A stretch of DNA of 64,000 bases from Helicobacter rappini (GCF_900198625.1 NZ_FZPK01000005.1:1-64000); one strand, 5' to 3'. Positions 8,493 through 18,576 are shown, counted from the stretch's first letter. The notes: generated by a model from the letters alone, not told the origin. Translations and numbers: made by a program.

Positions 8493-9608
8493 CTATTTCT
8501 GTGCATCTTCCACAATGTTAATAATCGTATTTGCTACGCGTCTAGCGGTTTTATCCAAAAACTCAACAGGGGAAGTAAAGCCCACACAAGAGCAGTTAAT
8601 CTCGCCTAGCACATACTTATCCTTACCATTTTCATCAGTATCAAGGATAAAATCCGCCGTCCAAATCAAAGGCAAATCATAATTACCAAGCTTTGTTTTA
8701 ATCTCTGGCAAGTTAGATAAGAAGTAGCTTACCAACTCATTCCATTGCTCTGGCTTATCATAGCGGTATTTTGCCCCGCTAAAGAGTGTTGCAGAAAACG
8801 CATCTGCACCTTCAGCTGGTTTTTTATGCACGACATAAATAGGGTCTTTATACAGCATTAAGATTCTAATCTCGCCCTCTTTAATACGCGGTAAGAAAGT
8901 CATATCCACAAGCATACCATTATCGCCTGTCAAATACTTTTCACAGAAATTCATAAAATCGCCTAGTTTATGCTCTTCCACGTGGTTATCCACCGCTTCT
9001 GTGCATCGCACGATAGTATCAAGTGGGATAGAATCAAACTTGCCATATTGACTTTGATCTTTTAGCTGCACACGCCAGATTCCTTCCCCTGTGCTGCCGC
9101 GATTTTGCTTTAGCACTCTTTCACCTTTTGCTAGAGTTTTTGGGAAGTTTGCTTTAAAGTCGTGCTCTTCTCCAGCTACCCAATTCACACCAATGCGTTT
9201 TGCTTCAGCGGGATCATAATAGGCTAGAGTATCTGTTGGCACAAGCTCTGTATTGCGAAGTTTTGTAAGCGCATCTTTTGCCTCATAGCCAATCATCGCA
9301 TCAGGGTGAGGCATACCAATCACACCACTATCACAAAGCTTACGCAACACATCAAAGTAAAGCTTCTCTTCTTTCAAATTGCCCGGATTCACACGCGATA
9401 CATACGCATCAGCCGCACCTTTGACATATTCAAAAATCTCATTTGTTTTCGCAGAATCTTTTAGAATCTCATCTGTGAAAAACACAACTTCCGCACTCCA
9501 ACCAAGCTTTTTGAGATAGTCCATCATCGGCACGGTATCTTTTCTGTGTCCATCTCTGCCTTTATCACTGCCACCTACTGCTTCAAAAAAAACGATATGC
9601 TTTTTCAT
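8493..9608 (-). CDS. Cj0069-family protein, probable ATP-grasp enzyme
   Basis: A soluble protein of about 371 residues resembling the conserved campylobacterial Cj0069 family. Several segments look like an ATP-grasp fold: VLKQNRGSTGEGIWRVQL resembles the nucleotide-binding loop, GEIRILMLYKD a central strand, and WTADFILDTDENG with VLGEINCSCVG the acidic metal-binding end. ATP-grasp enzymes join a carboxylate to an amine, thiol or similar group; the substrate here is unknown. The start MKKHIVFF is chosen because AAGGAGCG lies upstream, while the longer frame has no ribosome site. The gene is single. Family resemblance is fairly sure; the enzyme class is an inference. Confidence 0.7.
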   Translation of the reverse strand: MKKHIVFFEAVGGSDKGRDGHRKDTVPMMDYLKKLGWSAEVVFFTDEILKDSAKTNEIFEYVKGAADAYVSRVNPGNLKEEKLYFDVLRKLCDSGVIGMPHPDAMIGYEAKDALTKLRNTELVPTDTLAYYDPAEAKRIGVNWVAGEEHDFKANFPKTLAKGERVLKQNRGSTGEGIWRVQLKDQSQYGKFDSIPLDTIVRCTEAVDNHVEEHKLGDFMNFCEKYLTGDNGMLVDMTFLPRIKEGEIRILMLYKDPIYVVHKKPAEGADAFSATLFSGAKYRYDKPEQWNELVSYFLSNLPEIKTKLGNYDLPLIWTADFILDTDENGKDKYVLGEINCSCVGFTSPVEFLDKTARRVANTIINIVEDAQK

Positions 9609-9715
9609 GAATCGCTCCTTAAAAATGAAATTCCGTAATTCTAGCATATTTTCAAGCAAAATGTGCTTTTTATGACTGCTTAGTAACACTTTAGAGAGGC
9701 ACTTTTTGGAATAAT

Positions 9716-11068
9716 CTATAATTTTTTAGGTTTTTTCCATACGCCACTGCGGAATACAAGGTAAAAAATAAGTGCTCGAATATAAGTCTCAATAAAAATG
9801 ATAACAAAAAGCATATAGATTGAAAAGCCAAAATGTGTGCAAAGCCACATAGGCAAAAGGCGAAATATGGATATGCTAACAATATTAATGAATAAAGGTA
9901 TCTGTGTGAATCCAGCCCCGCGTAATGCCCCATCATACACAAAAGATAAGATTAATGGAATCTGCGATAAACCAACGGCGATAAGATAATATACAGAGAT
10001 TTCTATCCCAAGTATATCATCGCGTATGAAAATCGCTGACAAAGGCTTTGCAAAGATTACTAAAAGAAGTCCGCAAATTCCTAGCATAATGCTTGATAAA
10101 ATCACACAAAGCTTTGTGTATTCACTAGCCCTTATATAGTTTTTTGCCCCAATGCTTTGTCCCATAAGACTCATAATCGCTACCATAAAGCCAAAGCCCG
10201 GCACAAATGAAAAGCCCTCAATGGTAGTCCCAGCTTGGAATCCAGACATAGCACTATCTTTATAAATTGCTGCATAAGAGCCAACAAAAATTAGCACAAC
10301 ATTGAGTGAAGCAATGGTAAATATACGCTCTAATCCTGTTGGAATGCCAACTTTAAAAGCATTGAGTAAAAAAGTCTTATTAAAATAGAGTGAGAAAGAA
10401 AGCTTTGTTTGGACAAATTTTGGCAATAATAATAAAATAAACATTTCAAGATATGAGATAAAAAGGCTCACATAAGCAGCACCAATAAGCCCTAAAGATG
10501 GGAAGCCAAATCGCCCTTCAATGAATAAGTAATAGCCAAGTATACTAAGAAGTGTTAAAAAAATCTTAATAAAAAATGGTCGCTTTGTATCACCGGTCGC
10601 TGCAAAACCAGAGATAAGCACATTTTTAATAATAATGGAAGGCAGGGCAAAAATAGTTAAAGAAACATAGCTATATGTAAGAGTGTATAACTCATTACTT
10701 AGATTAAAAAGATTTAAATAATAAGGGATTCCAAGATAGATTAAATAAAGCATGGGAAGAGATATAAAGCAAGCACTAAGTATGATTGTAGCATACACTC
10801 TATTCATCTCTACATAATTTTTTGCACCAAAACGCCTTGACATTAACACATTTGTGCCAATACCAAAAATCGCACTGATAGGATAAAAAACAATAATATA
10901 TTTCGCTCCCGTGTTTAAAGCAGTAAAATGCAGTGAAGAGATACCGCCTAAATAAAAAAGGGCTAAAGATACGCTAAGCATATCAAGACCAGACTGCAAA
11001 CCGCTAGGAATGGCGATATTTAGAATCCGCTTTATCTGAATCTTTTTTGTCCGCCCTAAGCTAAACAT
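9716..11068 (-). CDS. MATE-family multidrug/cation antiporter
   Basis: A 450-residue protein with about twelve hydrophobic segments and the two-half layout of MATE exporters, which move drugs or metabolites out of the cell using a sodium or proton gradient. Typical stretches are TALNTGAKYIIVFYPISAIF in the first half and GFSFVPGFGFMVAIMSLMGQ in the second. It begins 18 bases after the rho stop on the same strand and is probably cotranscribed with rho. AAAGGC precedes the ATG. The substrate cannot be predicted. It is not part of a visible resistance cluster. Confidence 0.88.
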   Translation of the reverse strand: MFSLGRTKKIQIKRILNIAIPSGLQSGLDMLSVSLALFYLGGISSLHFTALNTGAKYIIVFYPISAIFGIGTNVLMSRRFGAKNYVEMNRVYATIILSACFISLPMLYLIYLGIPYYLNLFNLSNELYTLTYSYVSLTIFALPSIIIKNVLISGFAATGDTKRPFFIKIFLTLLSILGYYLFIEGRFGFPSLGLIGAAYVSLFISYLEMFILLLLPKFVQTKLSFSLYFNKTFLLNAFKVGIPTGLERIFTIASLNVVLIFVGSYAAIYKDSAMSGFQAGTTIEGFSFVPGFGFMVAIMSLMGQSIGAKNYIRASEYTKLCVILSSIMLGICGLLLVIFAKPLSAIFIRDDILGIEISVYYLIAVGLSQIPLILSFVYDGALRGAGFTQIPLFINIVSISIFRLLPMWLCTHFGFSIYMLFVIIFIETYIRALIFYLVFRSGVWKKPKKL

Positions 11069-11086
11069 ATAATGCCTTTATATGCT

Positions 11087-12523
11087 TTAAGCTTCATTCA
11101 TGCCATTCAAAAATTCATCATTATTTTTTGTGCCAGCAAGCTTTGAGTAAAGGAAATTGAGTGCTTCAATATCATCCATTTGACTGATAACATTTCGTAG
11201 CATCCACACCTTACGCAGCTTTTCATCACCAAGCAATAAGTCATCTTTTCTTGTGCCAGATTTTAGAATGTCAAATGCGGGATAGATTCTACGATCGGCA
11301 ATACTTCGTGCTAATACGATTTCAGCATTACCTGTGCCTTTAAACTCTTCAAAAATGACTTCATCCATTCTAGAGCCTGTCTCAATCAATGCGGTAGCGA
11401 TAATGGTTAAACTGCCACCATGCTCAATATTTCTTGCCGCACCAAAGAATCTTTTAGGCTTATGCAAAGCATTTGCATCAACACCACCGCTTAAAACCTT
11501 GCCGCTTGAAGGCGTTGTAGCATTATAAGCGCGTGCTAAACGAGTGATAGAATCTAGTAAGATAACAACATCTTTGCCGACTTCAATGCGTCTTTTCGCT
11601 CTCTCTAGCACGAGTTCTGCTACGCGTATATGATTTGTCGATGGTAAGTCAAAGGTGCTTGAGAATACTTGTCCTTTTACACTTCGCTCCATATCTGTTA
11701 CTTCTTCTGGTCGCTCATCAATGAGTAGCACCATGAGTTCTACTTCGGGGTGATTCTCACTTATACCATGTGCTAATTCTTTCATGAGTTCTGTTTTACC
11801 CGTTCTTGGTGGGGCTACGATTAATGCCCTTTGTCCTTTACCAATGGGGCTAAAAAGATCTAGCATTCTGCCTGTAATTTTTTGTCTATTATATTCTAGC
11901 TTTAGTTGCTCTGCGGGGAAAAGCGGGGTGAGATTCTCAAATAAAGGACGATTTTTAATCTCTTCTAATCCTAAGTAATTCACCGCTTCAATCTTTAAAA
12001 GCGCATAATATCTCTCTTGGTCTTTTGGCGGACGCACCTGCCCTGTAATAATATCCCCATTACGCAAAGCAAATCGCTGAATCTGACTTTGTGAAACATA
12101 GGTATCATGCTGTGTATCAGAAAACTTCTCATCAATCGAGCGTAAAAAGCCATAGCCCTCACTTGTAATCTCTAAAATACCAGAGATAAGTATGAAGCCA
12201 CCTTGACTGACTTGATTTTTTAGAATCTCAAAAATCAAATCCTGCCTTAAAAGGTCTTGTGGATTTTGGACTCCAAGCGTTTTTGCAATCTCTAGTAATT
12301 TTTGCAAAGGTGTAATCCGCAAATCCTCCATCTTAAAGCCCTCAACTGGCGTGTGAGTCCTTTTTCCTATATCTTTGCCTTTATTTTTTTCATCATAATC
12401 ATTTTTTTGCTCTCTATCATATCTATCTTGACGCGTGTTTTCATAACGCGTTGTCTTTGTGCCTTTATATGATGGCTTTTTTGTTTTTAATGCCTCATCT
12501 TTTTGATAATGTTCATTTGACAT
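11087..12523 (-). CDS. rho: Transcription termination factor Rho
   Basis: A hexameric RNA-dependent ATPase that ends transcription. Residues 1-75 are a charged, low-complexity extension (Lys, Asp, Tyr, Arg) absent from E. coli Rho. The RNA-binding domain follows with SEGYGFLRS. The ATPase core has the Walker [13 protein letters not shown] and the Walker [17 protein letters not shown], then [17 protein letters not shown] near the Q/R loops. The length of 478 exceeds the 419 of E. coli because of the N-terminal extension. GGAGG precedes the ATG. It is followed closely by the MATE gene. Confidence 0.97.
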   Translation of the reverse strand: MSNEHYQKDEALKTKKPSYKGTKTTRYENTRQDRYDREQKNDYDEKNKGKDIGKRTHTPVEGFKMEDLRITPLQKLLEIAKTLGVQNPQDLLRQDLIFEILKNQVSQGGFILISGILEITSEGYGFLRSIDEKFSDTQHDTYVSQSQIQRFALRNGDIITGQVRPPKDQERYYALLKIEAVNYLGLEEIKNRPLFENLTPLFPAEQLKLEYNRQKITGRMLDLFSPIGKGQRALIVAPPRTGKTELMKELAHGISENHPEVELMVLLIDERPEEVTDMERSVKGQVFSSTFDLPSTNHIRVAELVLERAKRRIEVGKDVVILLDSITRLARAYNATTPSSGKVLSGGVDANALHKPKRFFGAARNIEHGGSLTIIATALIETGSRMDEVIFEEFKGTGNAEIVLARSIADRRIYPAFDILKSGTRKDDLLLGDEKLRKVWMLRNVISQMDDIEALNFLYSKLAGTKNNDEFLNGMNEA

Positions 12524-12709
12524 TACATGCCTCCAAAATATTGTTAAATAGAATGCTATTAAGCGTAAAATACAAAATCATAATGTTCCTTTAAATGTTT
12601 AAAAGTGATTCCATAGTTTATAGATTGTTCTTTTGTAATCAACATATTATAAAAAAGCAATCTATAAAATAAATGTAGTATAAAAATATTCGGGGATTTT
12701 TACCTATTT

Positions 12710-12772
12710 AGATTCTAAAACCTATAAGAAAGCTTAAGAGATTCTAAAACTCTAGAATCTAGTTTAGAATCT
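12710..12772. repeat. Cluster of four AGATTCT/AGAATCT heptamers
   Basis: Within 63 non-coding bases between rplT and rho the heptamer occurs at 12710, 12739, 12754 and 12766, two copies in each orientation. The same word is scattered through the window inside and outside genes. No encoded protein explains this cluster. Confidence 0.6.
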
Positions 12773-12812
12773 AACAAGTAAAAAGATGTATTTGCTCCAA
12801 AACTAAATCAAA

Positions 12813-13154
12813 CTATTTTATTTTCTCAACAAGACTAGCAAATGCACTTGGATTGCTATATGCCATATCCGCAAGTATCTTTCTATCAAGCTCAATGTTT
12901 GCCTTTTTCAATGCAAACATAAACTTTGAATAACTCATGCCATGCAAACGACACGCCGCATTAATACGCACAATCCACAACTTTCTAAAGTCTCTTTTCT
13001 TCTGCTTTCTATCTCTAAAAGCATAGCACATACTTCTTTCAAGCTGCTCTTTTGCTTTTCTAAAATGCTTGCGTCTGCCGCTATAAAAGCCACGCGCAAG
13101 TTTTAGAATCTTTTTATGTCTTCGTCTTCTTACAATACCTGTTTTAACTCTCAT
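12813..13154 (-). CDS. rplT: 50S ribosomal protein L20
   Basis: A 113-residue, strongly basic protein that binds 23S rRNA early in large-subunit assembly. [20 protein letters not shown] is the typical start, and [20 protein letters not shown] is the conserved globular part. It is last in the thrS-infC-rpmI-rplT order shared by many bacteria. In E. coli L20 represses its own operon; the 150-base gap after rpmI could carry such a site, but I see no diagnostic structure. Confidence 0.97.
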   Translation of the reverse strand: MRVKTGIVRRRRHKKILKLARGFYSGRRKHFRKAKEQLERSMCYAFRDRKQKKRDFRKLWIVRINAACRLHGMSYSKFMFALKKANIELDRKILADMAYSNPSAFASLVEKIK

Positions 13155-13311
13155 GGTTTCTCCTGTAACTTTACCTTAAATTTTAAGGTGCAAACATATT
13201 GTTTAAACTTTCCCTTATCTCTCTTCAATCTTTAAGGACTAAATAGAATCTAAGGGGACAATCCTTTATCCATAAATGGATACACATAGCATACTTAAAT
13301 AAGTAGCCAAC

Positions 13312-13506
13312 CTAACTCATACACAATAAACTTTTGACAGAATCTAAGTTTGTGTCATGCACATAATGTGGCGAATTGAGTCTTGCTTTGCGTTTTGGCG
13401 ACTTTTTTGTCAAAATATGGCTTTTAAAAGCACTGCCTCTTTTGACTGCATTTTTTTTCACCTTGAAACGCTTTGCAGCACCACGATTAGTCTTCATCTT
13501 TGGCAT
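13312..13506 (-). CDS. rpmI: 50S ribosomal protein L35
   Basis: A 64-residue basic protein of the large subunit that begins [18 protein letters not shown], the family signature. AAAGGAG precedes the ATG. It lies between infC and rplT. A stem made of AAAGCTAGA and TCTAGCTTT spans the infC stop and the infC-rpmI gap, which may tune how much message continues into rpmI and rplT. Confidence 0.97.
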   Translation of the reverse strand: MPKMKTNRGAAKRFKVKKNAVKRGSAFKSHILTKKSPKRKARLNSPHYVHDTNLDSVKSLLCMS

Positions 13507-13526
13507 TATTTCTCCTTTCGTAAAAT

Positions 13527-13559
13527 AAAGCTAGAATTGTAGCATAAAAATCTAGCTTT
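13527..13559 (-). promoter_or_regulatory. Hairpin between infC and rpmI
   Basis: AAAGCTAGA (13527-13535) and TCTAGCTTT (13551-13559) form a perfect nine-base stem that includes the infC stop codon. It is not followed by a long T run, so partial attenuation or message protection is more likely than full termination. Confidence 0.4.
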
Positions 13560-14076
13560 TTGGCTTATTGTTTGGCATCATCAGGATACTTGCGTATTTT
13601 CCCTCGATTTTTGCCTCTTTGTCAGCATGGGCTATATCATCTACCATAGCAATGACTCGCTTTAGCATTTCAAAGCCACCTGCTGGATTTTGCATCTCTC
13701 TGCCACGCAGATAAACGCGGAATTTTACATGCTTACCCTCTTCAAAAAACTCTCTAGCATGTTTCACTTTGTAATTTATATCATTTTGGGCAATTTGAGT
13801 TGATAGCTTGATTTCTTTAACTTCAACTTGCTTTTGCTTCTTTTTTGCTTCTTTTTGCTTCTTTTCTAATTGATAGCGATACTTGCCATATTCTACTATT
13901 TTGCAAACAGGTGGCTTTGCATTTGGCGATATACACACTAGGTCAAGCCCCTCATTATAAGCAAGATTCTGTGCTTCTTTTGCACTCATAATACCTAGCT
14001 GCTCACCATCTTCGCTAATGCACCTTACTTCATCAAAGCGAATTTTTCCATTTACTAATGTTTCTTCTTTACTCAA
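13552..14076 (-). CDS. infC: Translation initiation factor IF-3 (TTG start)
   Basis: IF-3 binds the 30S subunit and checks start-codon pairing. The 174-residue product begins SKEETLVNGKIRFDEVRCI after the initiator, has the Lys-rich interdomain linker (YRYQLEKKQKEAKKKQKQ) and the C-terminal KEIKLSTQIAQNDINYKV region. The start is TTG, and its last two bases belong to the TGA that ends thrS (TTGA overlap), so translation is coupled. IF-3 discriminates against non-AUG starts. A rare start here, like AUU in E. coli infC, allows autogenous control; that role is inferred from the family. Confidence 0.96.
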   Translation of the reverse strand: MSKEETLVNGKIRFDEVRCISEDGEQLGIMSAKEAQNLAYNEGLDLVCISPNAKPPVCKIVEYGKYRYQLEKKQKEAKKKQKQVEVKEIKLSTQIAQNDINYKVKHAREFFEEGKHVKFRVYLRGREMQNPAGGFEMLKRVIAMVDDIAHADKEAKIEGKYASILMMPNNKPKS

Positions 14077-15911
14077 AAGCTAACCTCTCTATGTAGATTT
14101 GAAGTTTTTTCTAAGAATTCTTGCATACTCATTTCATACTGCATATTTTCTCCAGAATCCATCTTCATGCGTCTATCGCGTATAGATACACTATTGTTAT
14201 TAAGCTCTTTATCACCAATAAGTGCAATCATAGGCACTTTTTGTTTCTCTGCTGTGCGTATTTTTTTATTGAGTGACTCATTTTTCAAGCTTAACTCTGC
14301 ATAAATACCCCGCAATCGTAACTCATTCTGCAAATTCTGTGCCATACTCACATGAGACTCATTAATAGGGATAATAATCACCTGCGTTGGGGCAATGAAA
14401 AATGGAAATTCCCCGCCAAAATGCTCTGTTAAAATCGCTACAAACCGCTCAAAGCTACCTAAAATCGCCCTATGAATCATAACAGGCATAGCATGTTCGT
14501 TGTTCTCATCAATATAGCTTAGATTGAATCTCTCTGGTAAATTCATATCAATTTGGATTGTGCCACACTGCCATTTTCTACCTATTGCATCAGTGATTTT
14601 TATATCAATCTTTGGTCCATAAAATGCACCACCGCCTTCATCTACTTGATAGCTAATATTATTACCTGCAAGGGCATTTTGCAAGGCTAAAGTAGCACTC
14701 TCCCACACAGAATCTTCGCCGATTGACTGCTCTGGTCTAGTGGATAGCTCCATTTCATAGCTAAATCCAAAGGCATTCATAATCTTATGCGTAAAACGCA
14801 AGATATTATTCACCTCATTTTCTATTTGCTCTGGACGACAAAAGATATGTGCATCATCTTGTGTAAATTCTCTCACACGAAGCAATCCGTGCAAAACGCC
14901 ACTCTTTTCATGCCTATGCACCACGCCATATTCATAGAATCTTAATGGCAATTCTCTATAACTTCTAATGCTATTTTGATACACCTTTATATGTCCTACG
15001 CAATTCATAGGTTTAATGCCATATTCCACTTCATCAATGGTAGTAAAATACATATTTTCTTTGTAATGCGTATAATGTCCGCTAATCTTCCATACATCAC
15101 TTTTTAGAATCTCAGGACATCTTACAGGTTCATATTCATTGAGTATTAAAGCCCTTGTTAAAAGCTCTTCTATGCGTCTTCTAAGCCTTGCACCTTTTGG
15201 TAACCATATCGGCAGACCAGCCCCCACATCTTCTTCAAATGTGAAAAGCTCCATTTCTACACCAAGCTTTCTGTGATCTCTTTTCTTTGCTTCTTCTAAC
15301 TGAAAAAGATATTGCTTTAGATTCTCTTTCTCCGCAAAAGCAATGCCATAAATCCTTGTTAAAACTTCAGAATCTTCATCGCCACCTAAATACGCCCCAG
15401 AAATCTTTGTAAGCTTAAAAGCCTGTAACAACTTTAAATGCGGTAAATGCGGACCACGACATAAATCCTCAAAATCCCCTTGCTGATATATGCTAAAATC
15501 ATCGCCTTCTATCTTACTCATCACCGCTTGTTTTAATTCATCTCCACTGAAACGCTCTATTGCTTCCTTGCGACTTAAATGAATTTTTGTGAGTTTATGT
15601 CCCTTTTTTGCGATTTCTTTCATCTTGCTTTCTATTGTAGCTAAGTCATCAACCCCGATTTTAGAATCCACCTTAAAATCATAGTAAAACCCCTCATCTA
15701 CAACAGGACCGACAAAAAACTTTGCCTCTGGATAAAGGGCTTTAATCGCTTCAGCAAGTAAATGCGCACAAGTATGACGGATAATTTCATGTGCGTTTGG
15801 TGTGTCAGTAAAATAGATAGGTTCAAGTGATTGCGTATTGAGATTGTTTTCTGCTGCTGTCTGTGTGTCGATAATGCTATTATTATGTATATAGCCAATA
15901 ATTTGTTGCAA
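14073..15911 (-). CDS. thrS: Threonyl-tRNA synthetase (TTG start, short N terminus)
   Basis: Charges tRNA-Thr and edits mischarged serine. The editing site has H46 and H50 in HTCAHLLAEA plus the CRGPH motif. The catalytic core has MNCVGH, the REFTQDDAHIF region and MIHRAILGSFERF, with Cys and His zinc ligands in place. At 612 residues it is shorter than E. coli (642), because only about 45 residues precede the HxxxH motif and the usual TGS domain is missing or reduced. The best start is TTG with AAGGA upstream; no ATG fits. It is the first gene of the operon with infC. Confidence 0.95.
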   Translation of the reverse strand: MQQIIGYIHNNSIIDTQTAAENNLNTQSLEPIYFTDTPNAHEIIRHTCAHLLAEAIKALYPEAKFFVGPVVDEGFYYDFKVDSKIGVDDLATIESKMKEIAKKGHKLTKIHLSRKEAIERFSGDELKQAVMSKIEGDDFSIYQQGDFEDLCRGPHLPHLKLLQAFKLTKISGAYLGGDEDSEVLTRIYGIAFAEKENLKQYLFQLEEAKKRDHRKLGVEMELFTFEEDVGAGLPIWLPKGARLRRRIEELLTRALILNEYEPVRCPEILKSDVWKISGHYTHYKENMYFTTIDEVEYGIKPMNCVGHIKVYQNSIRSYRELPLRFYEYGVVHRHEKSGVLHGLLRVREFTQDDAHIFCRPEQIENEVNNILRFTHKIMNAFGFSYEMELSTRPEQSIGEDSVWESATLALQNALAGNNISYQVDEGGGAFYGPKIDIKITDAIGRKWQCGTIQIDMNLPERFNLSYIDENNEHAMPVMIHRAILGSFERFVAILTEHFGGEFPFFIAPTQVIIIPINESHVSMAQNLQNELRLRGIYAELSLKNESLNKKIRTAEKQKVPMIALIGDKELNNNSVSIRDRRMKMDSGENMQYEMSMQEFLEKTSNLHREVSF

Positions 15912-16078
15912 TGTCTGTATTCCTTAATATCAGTTAATGTATTGTGCTTTACAATACACAAAAAATCTAGTAATTATACAAATGATAACTGAATCTATGC
16001 TTAAAATTTGATGAATAACTTCATGCAATACAAGCATTTATATGGTGTTTTAGCGACTAAAATTTAAACACTTTAACC

Positions 16079-17290
16079 CTAGTCATCTTTAAACACTGCT
16101 GAAAAACCGCCAATTTTGTAATTCCATTTAGATTCTATAAACCACTTTGTCATATTCGCAATATATCCGCTTACTTCTTTTGTGCCAATGACACCTATTG
16201 CATATCCAGCACCAATAGAGCAAATACTTCCACGCAGGATAAATTCAAATTGTGGAATAAGCTCTTTTTGTAACACTTCCCCTTTTTGTTCTGCATACAA
16301 AAGTGTTTCTAGTGTTTGTGCTAGATACTCGCCTTGCTGCTGTGCTAATTGTGCTGTTGGCGGATAGAATCTACCCGTCTTTTCATCTTTTAATGCCGCA
16401 CAATCTCCAAGCACAAAAATATTATTCATTTCATTTTCTTGATTTATGGGCTGCAAGTGAGAATCTACCTCAACTTTGCTTCTCCCACTTTTAAAAAAGC
16501 TAGAGTTTGCTATAACTTCATTGCCCTTTACCCCTGCTGTCCAAATAATTGTATTTGCTAGAATCTCTTCATTCTTACCATCTCTCTCAATCACAACAGC
16601 CCCCATTTTGCATTCAAGAATCTTTGAGCTTGTAAGGACTATAATGCCTAATTCTTTAAGCTTTGTTAAGCCAAGCTGCATGAGATTTTCACTAAACATA
16701 GGCAGAATCTTTGGCATTGCTTCAATACAATAGATTTTAACAAGACTAAAATCAATGCCCCGCGTTTCGCATTGCTTTTTTATTTCTTGTGCGAGAGAGC
16801 CGGCAAACTCAATGCCAGTGAAGCCACCACCGCACACAACAAATGCTAGATTCTTAGAATCTTTATCATTTATGTAGGCTTGTAATTTCTCTTCAATATT
16901 TTTATAAATATTTTTTGCACTATCATAGCTGACTATGCTTTGTGTATATACGCCAACTCCGGGTATCCCAAAGCTATCAGAGCTAAATCCAAGCCCAACG
17001 ACTAGATAATCATACTCATATGTAGCATTCACGCATTTTACACTTTTAGAATCTATTGATACAACGCTATCTTGTATAAGATTTACTCTCTCGTCAAGAA
17101 TCTCTTGCAAAGGAAATAGCACGCTTTTATCATGCTTACCACTTGCGACATCATGCAGGGCGATTGTCTTATAATGATAAGAGGTGTTATTAATAAGGCT
17201 AAATTCCGCTTGAGAGAATACATCTCTGTTTATAGTTGTAAGTAAAGCAATGTTGCCATAACCAGCACCAAGCATTAAAACTTTTTTCAT
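16079..17290 (-). CDS. Type II NADH dehydrogenase-like FAD oxidoreductase
   Basis: A 403-residue flavoprotein of the NDH-2 group, which passes electrons from NAD(P)H to quinone at the inner membrane without pumping protons. The FAD site is GAGYGNIALL at the N terminus, the NAD site VVCGGGFTGIEFAGSLAQE near residue 155, and the second FAD contact VLGDCAALKD near 295. The C-terminal WFIESKW segment may serve for membrane attachment. It is monocistronic, between thrS and the aminotransferase. The quinone substrate is presumed to be menaquinone. Closely related sulfide:quinone reductases cannot be excluded entirely, but their Cys pair is not seen. Confidence 0.85.
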   Translation of the reverse strand: MKKVLMLGAGYGNIALLTTINRDVFSQAEFSLINNTSYHYKTIALHDVASGKHDKSVLFPLQEILDERVNLIQDSVVSIDSKSVKCVNATYEYDYLVVGLGFSSDSFGIPGVGVYTQSIVSYDSAKNIYKNIEEKLQAYINDKDSKNLAFVVCGGGFTGIEFAGSLAQEIKKQCETRGIDFSLVKIYCIEAMPKILPMFSENLMQLGLTKLKELGIIVLTSSKILECKMGAVVIERDGKNEEILANTIIWTAGVKGNEVIANSSFFKSGRSKVEVDSHLQPINQENEMNNIFVLGDCAALKDEKTGRFYPPTAQLAQQQGEYLAQTLETLLYAEQKGEVLQKELIPQFEFILRGSICSIGAGYAIGVIGTKEVSGYIANMTKWFIESKWNYKIGGFSAVFKDD

Positions 17291-17364
17291 CTCTATGTCC
17301 TTTCAAGTAATAAAAAAATCATTGTAACGGACAGAGTTTAACAAGCATATAAAATTCTAGCATT

Positions 17365-18576
17365 TTACTCACTAAATTGCTTTAAGAATTTTTTTAGATT
17401 CTTTGCGGCTTGTCTGATACGCTTTTCATTCTCAATTAATGCGATACGCACATAACCTTCCCCCGCTTTGCCAAACCCAGCCCCCGGACTTACTGCAATC
17501 TTTGCTTCAACTAAAAGTCTTTTTGCAAACTCTAAACTGCCTAAATGACTGCATTGCTCTGGAATCTTCGCCCAGATAAACATACTAGCCTGTGGTTTTT
17601 GCAATTCCCACCCTGCTTTTTTAAAGCTTTCAATCATGACTTCCATTCGCTTTTCATAAGTTTTTCTAATCTTTATGACATCATCATCGCATTTATTTAA
17701 AGCAATTGTAGCAGCAACTTGAATGGGCGTATAGATTCCATAATCAATCCAGCCTTTAATCTTTTGCAACGCTTCAATAATCTTTTTATTCCCTGCTACA
17801 AAGCCTATACGCCAACCCGCCATATTATAGCTTTTACTTAGAGTGTAAGTCTCCACTGCAACATCTTTTGCACCTTTGACTTCAAAAATGCTAGGTGTTT
17901 TAAAGTCGCCAAAATAAAGCTCTGCATACGCAATATCACTAATAATATAGAATCTCTCTTTTTTTGCTAGTTTCACAAGCTTTTCATAGAATCCTTTTTT
18001 TACAATCGTTGTTGTGGGATTATGTGGAAAATTTACAACTACAAACTTTGGCTTTGGAAAACTCTCATAAAGTGCTTTTTGTAAAGATTCAAAAAATGCC
18101 CTTTCATCAAGCTCATAATAATCATTATAAGTGATTCCAAAAGTGCTGACATTTGCACCATTGATAATAAAGGCATGATAATGTATAGGATACGCAGGCT
18201 CTGGCACAATCGCACAATCGCCAACATTAGTAATCGCTTGGACTAAATGCACAAATCCTTCCTTACTTCCCATGCCAACGCATGCTTCAAGGTTTGGATC
18301 AAGATCTACATTAAACCGCCTTTTATACCATTCACAAAGTGCTAATCGTAATTTATAGATACCCTTGCTGACAGAATAGCCTTGATTCTTCGGCTTTTTC
18401 GCACTCTCACAAAGCTTATCTATAACTACTTTTGGTGGCATACCATCAGGATTCCCCATAGAAAAGTCAATGACATCTTCATTGTTATGCCGCATTTGCA
18501 TTTTTATTTCATTTATCGCACTGAAAAGATATTTTGGCAAACGATTAATTTTCCCAAATTGTATTTCATCAAACAT
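17365..18576 (-). CDS. PLP-dependent class I aminotransferase (AlaC/DapL-like)
   Basis: A 403-residue fold-type I aminotransferase. Family features are DFSMGNPDGMPP at the N terminus, VVNFPHNPTTTIV (Asn contacting PLP), SDIAYAELYF (Asp and Tyr contacts) and TLSKSYNMAGWRIGF with the Schiff-base Lys. The C terminus has YVRIALIENEKRIRQA with the carboxylate-binding Arg. Substrate could be alanine/pyruvate or LL-diaminopimelate; annotations of campylobacterial homologues vary and the sequence alone does not decide. It is single, with no lysine-pathway gene beside it. Confidence 0.88.
   Translation of the reverse strand: MFDEIQFGKINRLPKYLFSAINEIKMQMRHNNEDVIDFSMGNPDGMPPKVVIDKLCESAKKPKNQGYSVSKGIYKLRLALCEWYKRRFNVDLDPNLEACVGMGSKEGFVHLVQAITNVGDCAIVPEPAYPIHYHAFIINGANVSTFGITYNDYYELDERAFFESLQKALYESFPKPKFVVVNFPHNPTTTIVKKGFYEKLVKLAKKERFYIISDIAYAELYFGDFKTPSIFEVKGAKDVAVETYTLSKSYNMAGWRIGFVAGNKKIIEALQKIKGWIDYGIYTPIQVAATIALNKCDDDVIKIRKTYEKRMEVMIESFKKAGWELQKPQASMFIWAKIPEQCSHLGSLEFAKRLLVEAKIAVSPGAGFGKAGEGYVRIALIENEKRIRQAAKNLKKFLKQFSE

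Noticed and set aside
13840-13880. GCTTCTTTT-type short repeats in infC as a phase-variation site
   Set aside because: They encode the conserved Lys/Gln-rich linker of IF-3, where such composition is expected, and the units are imperfect.
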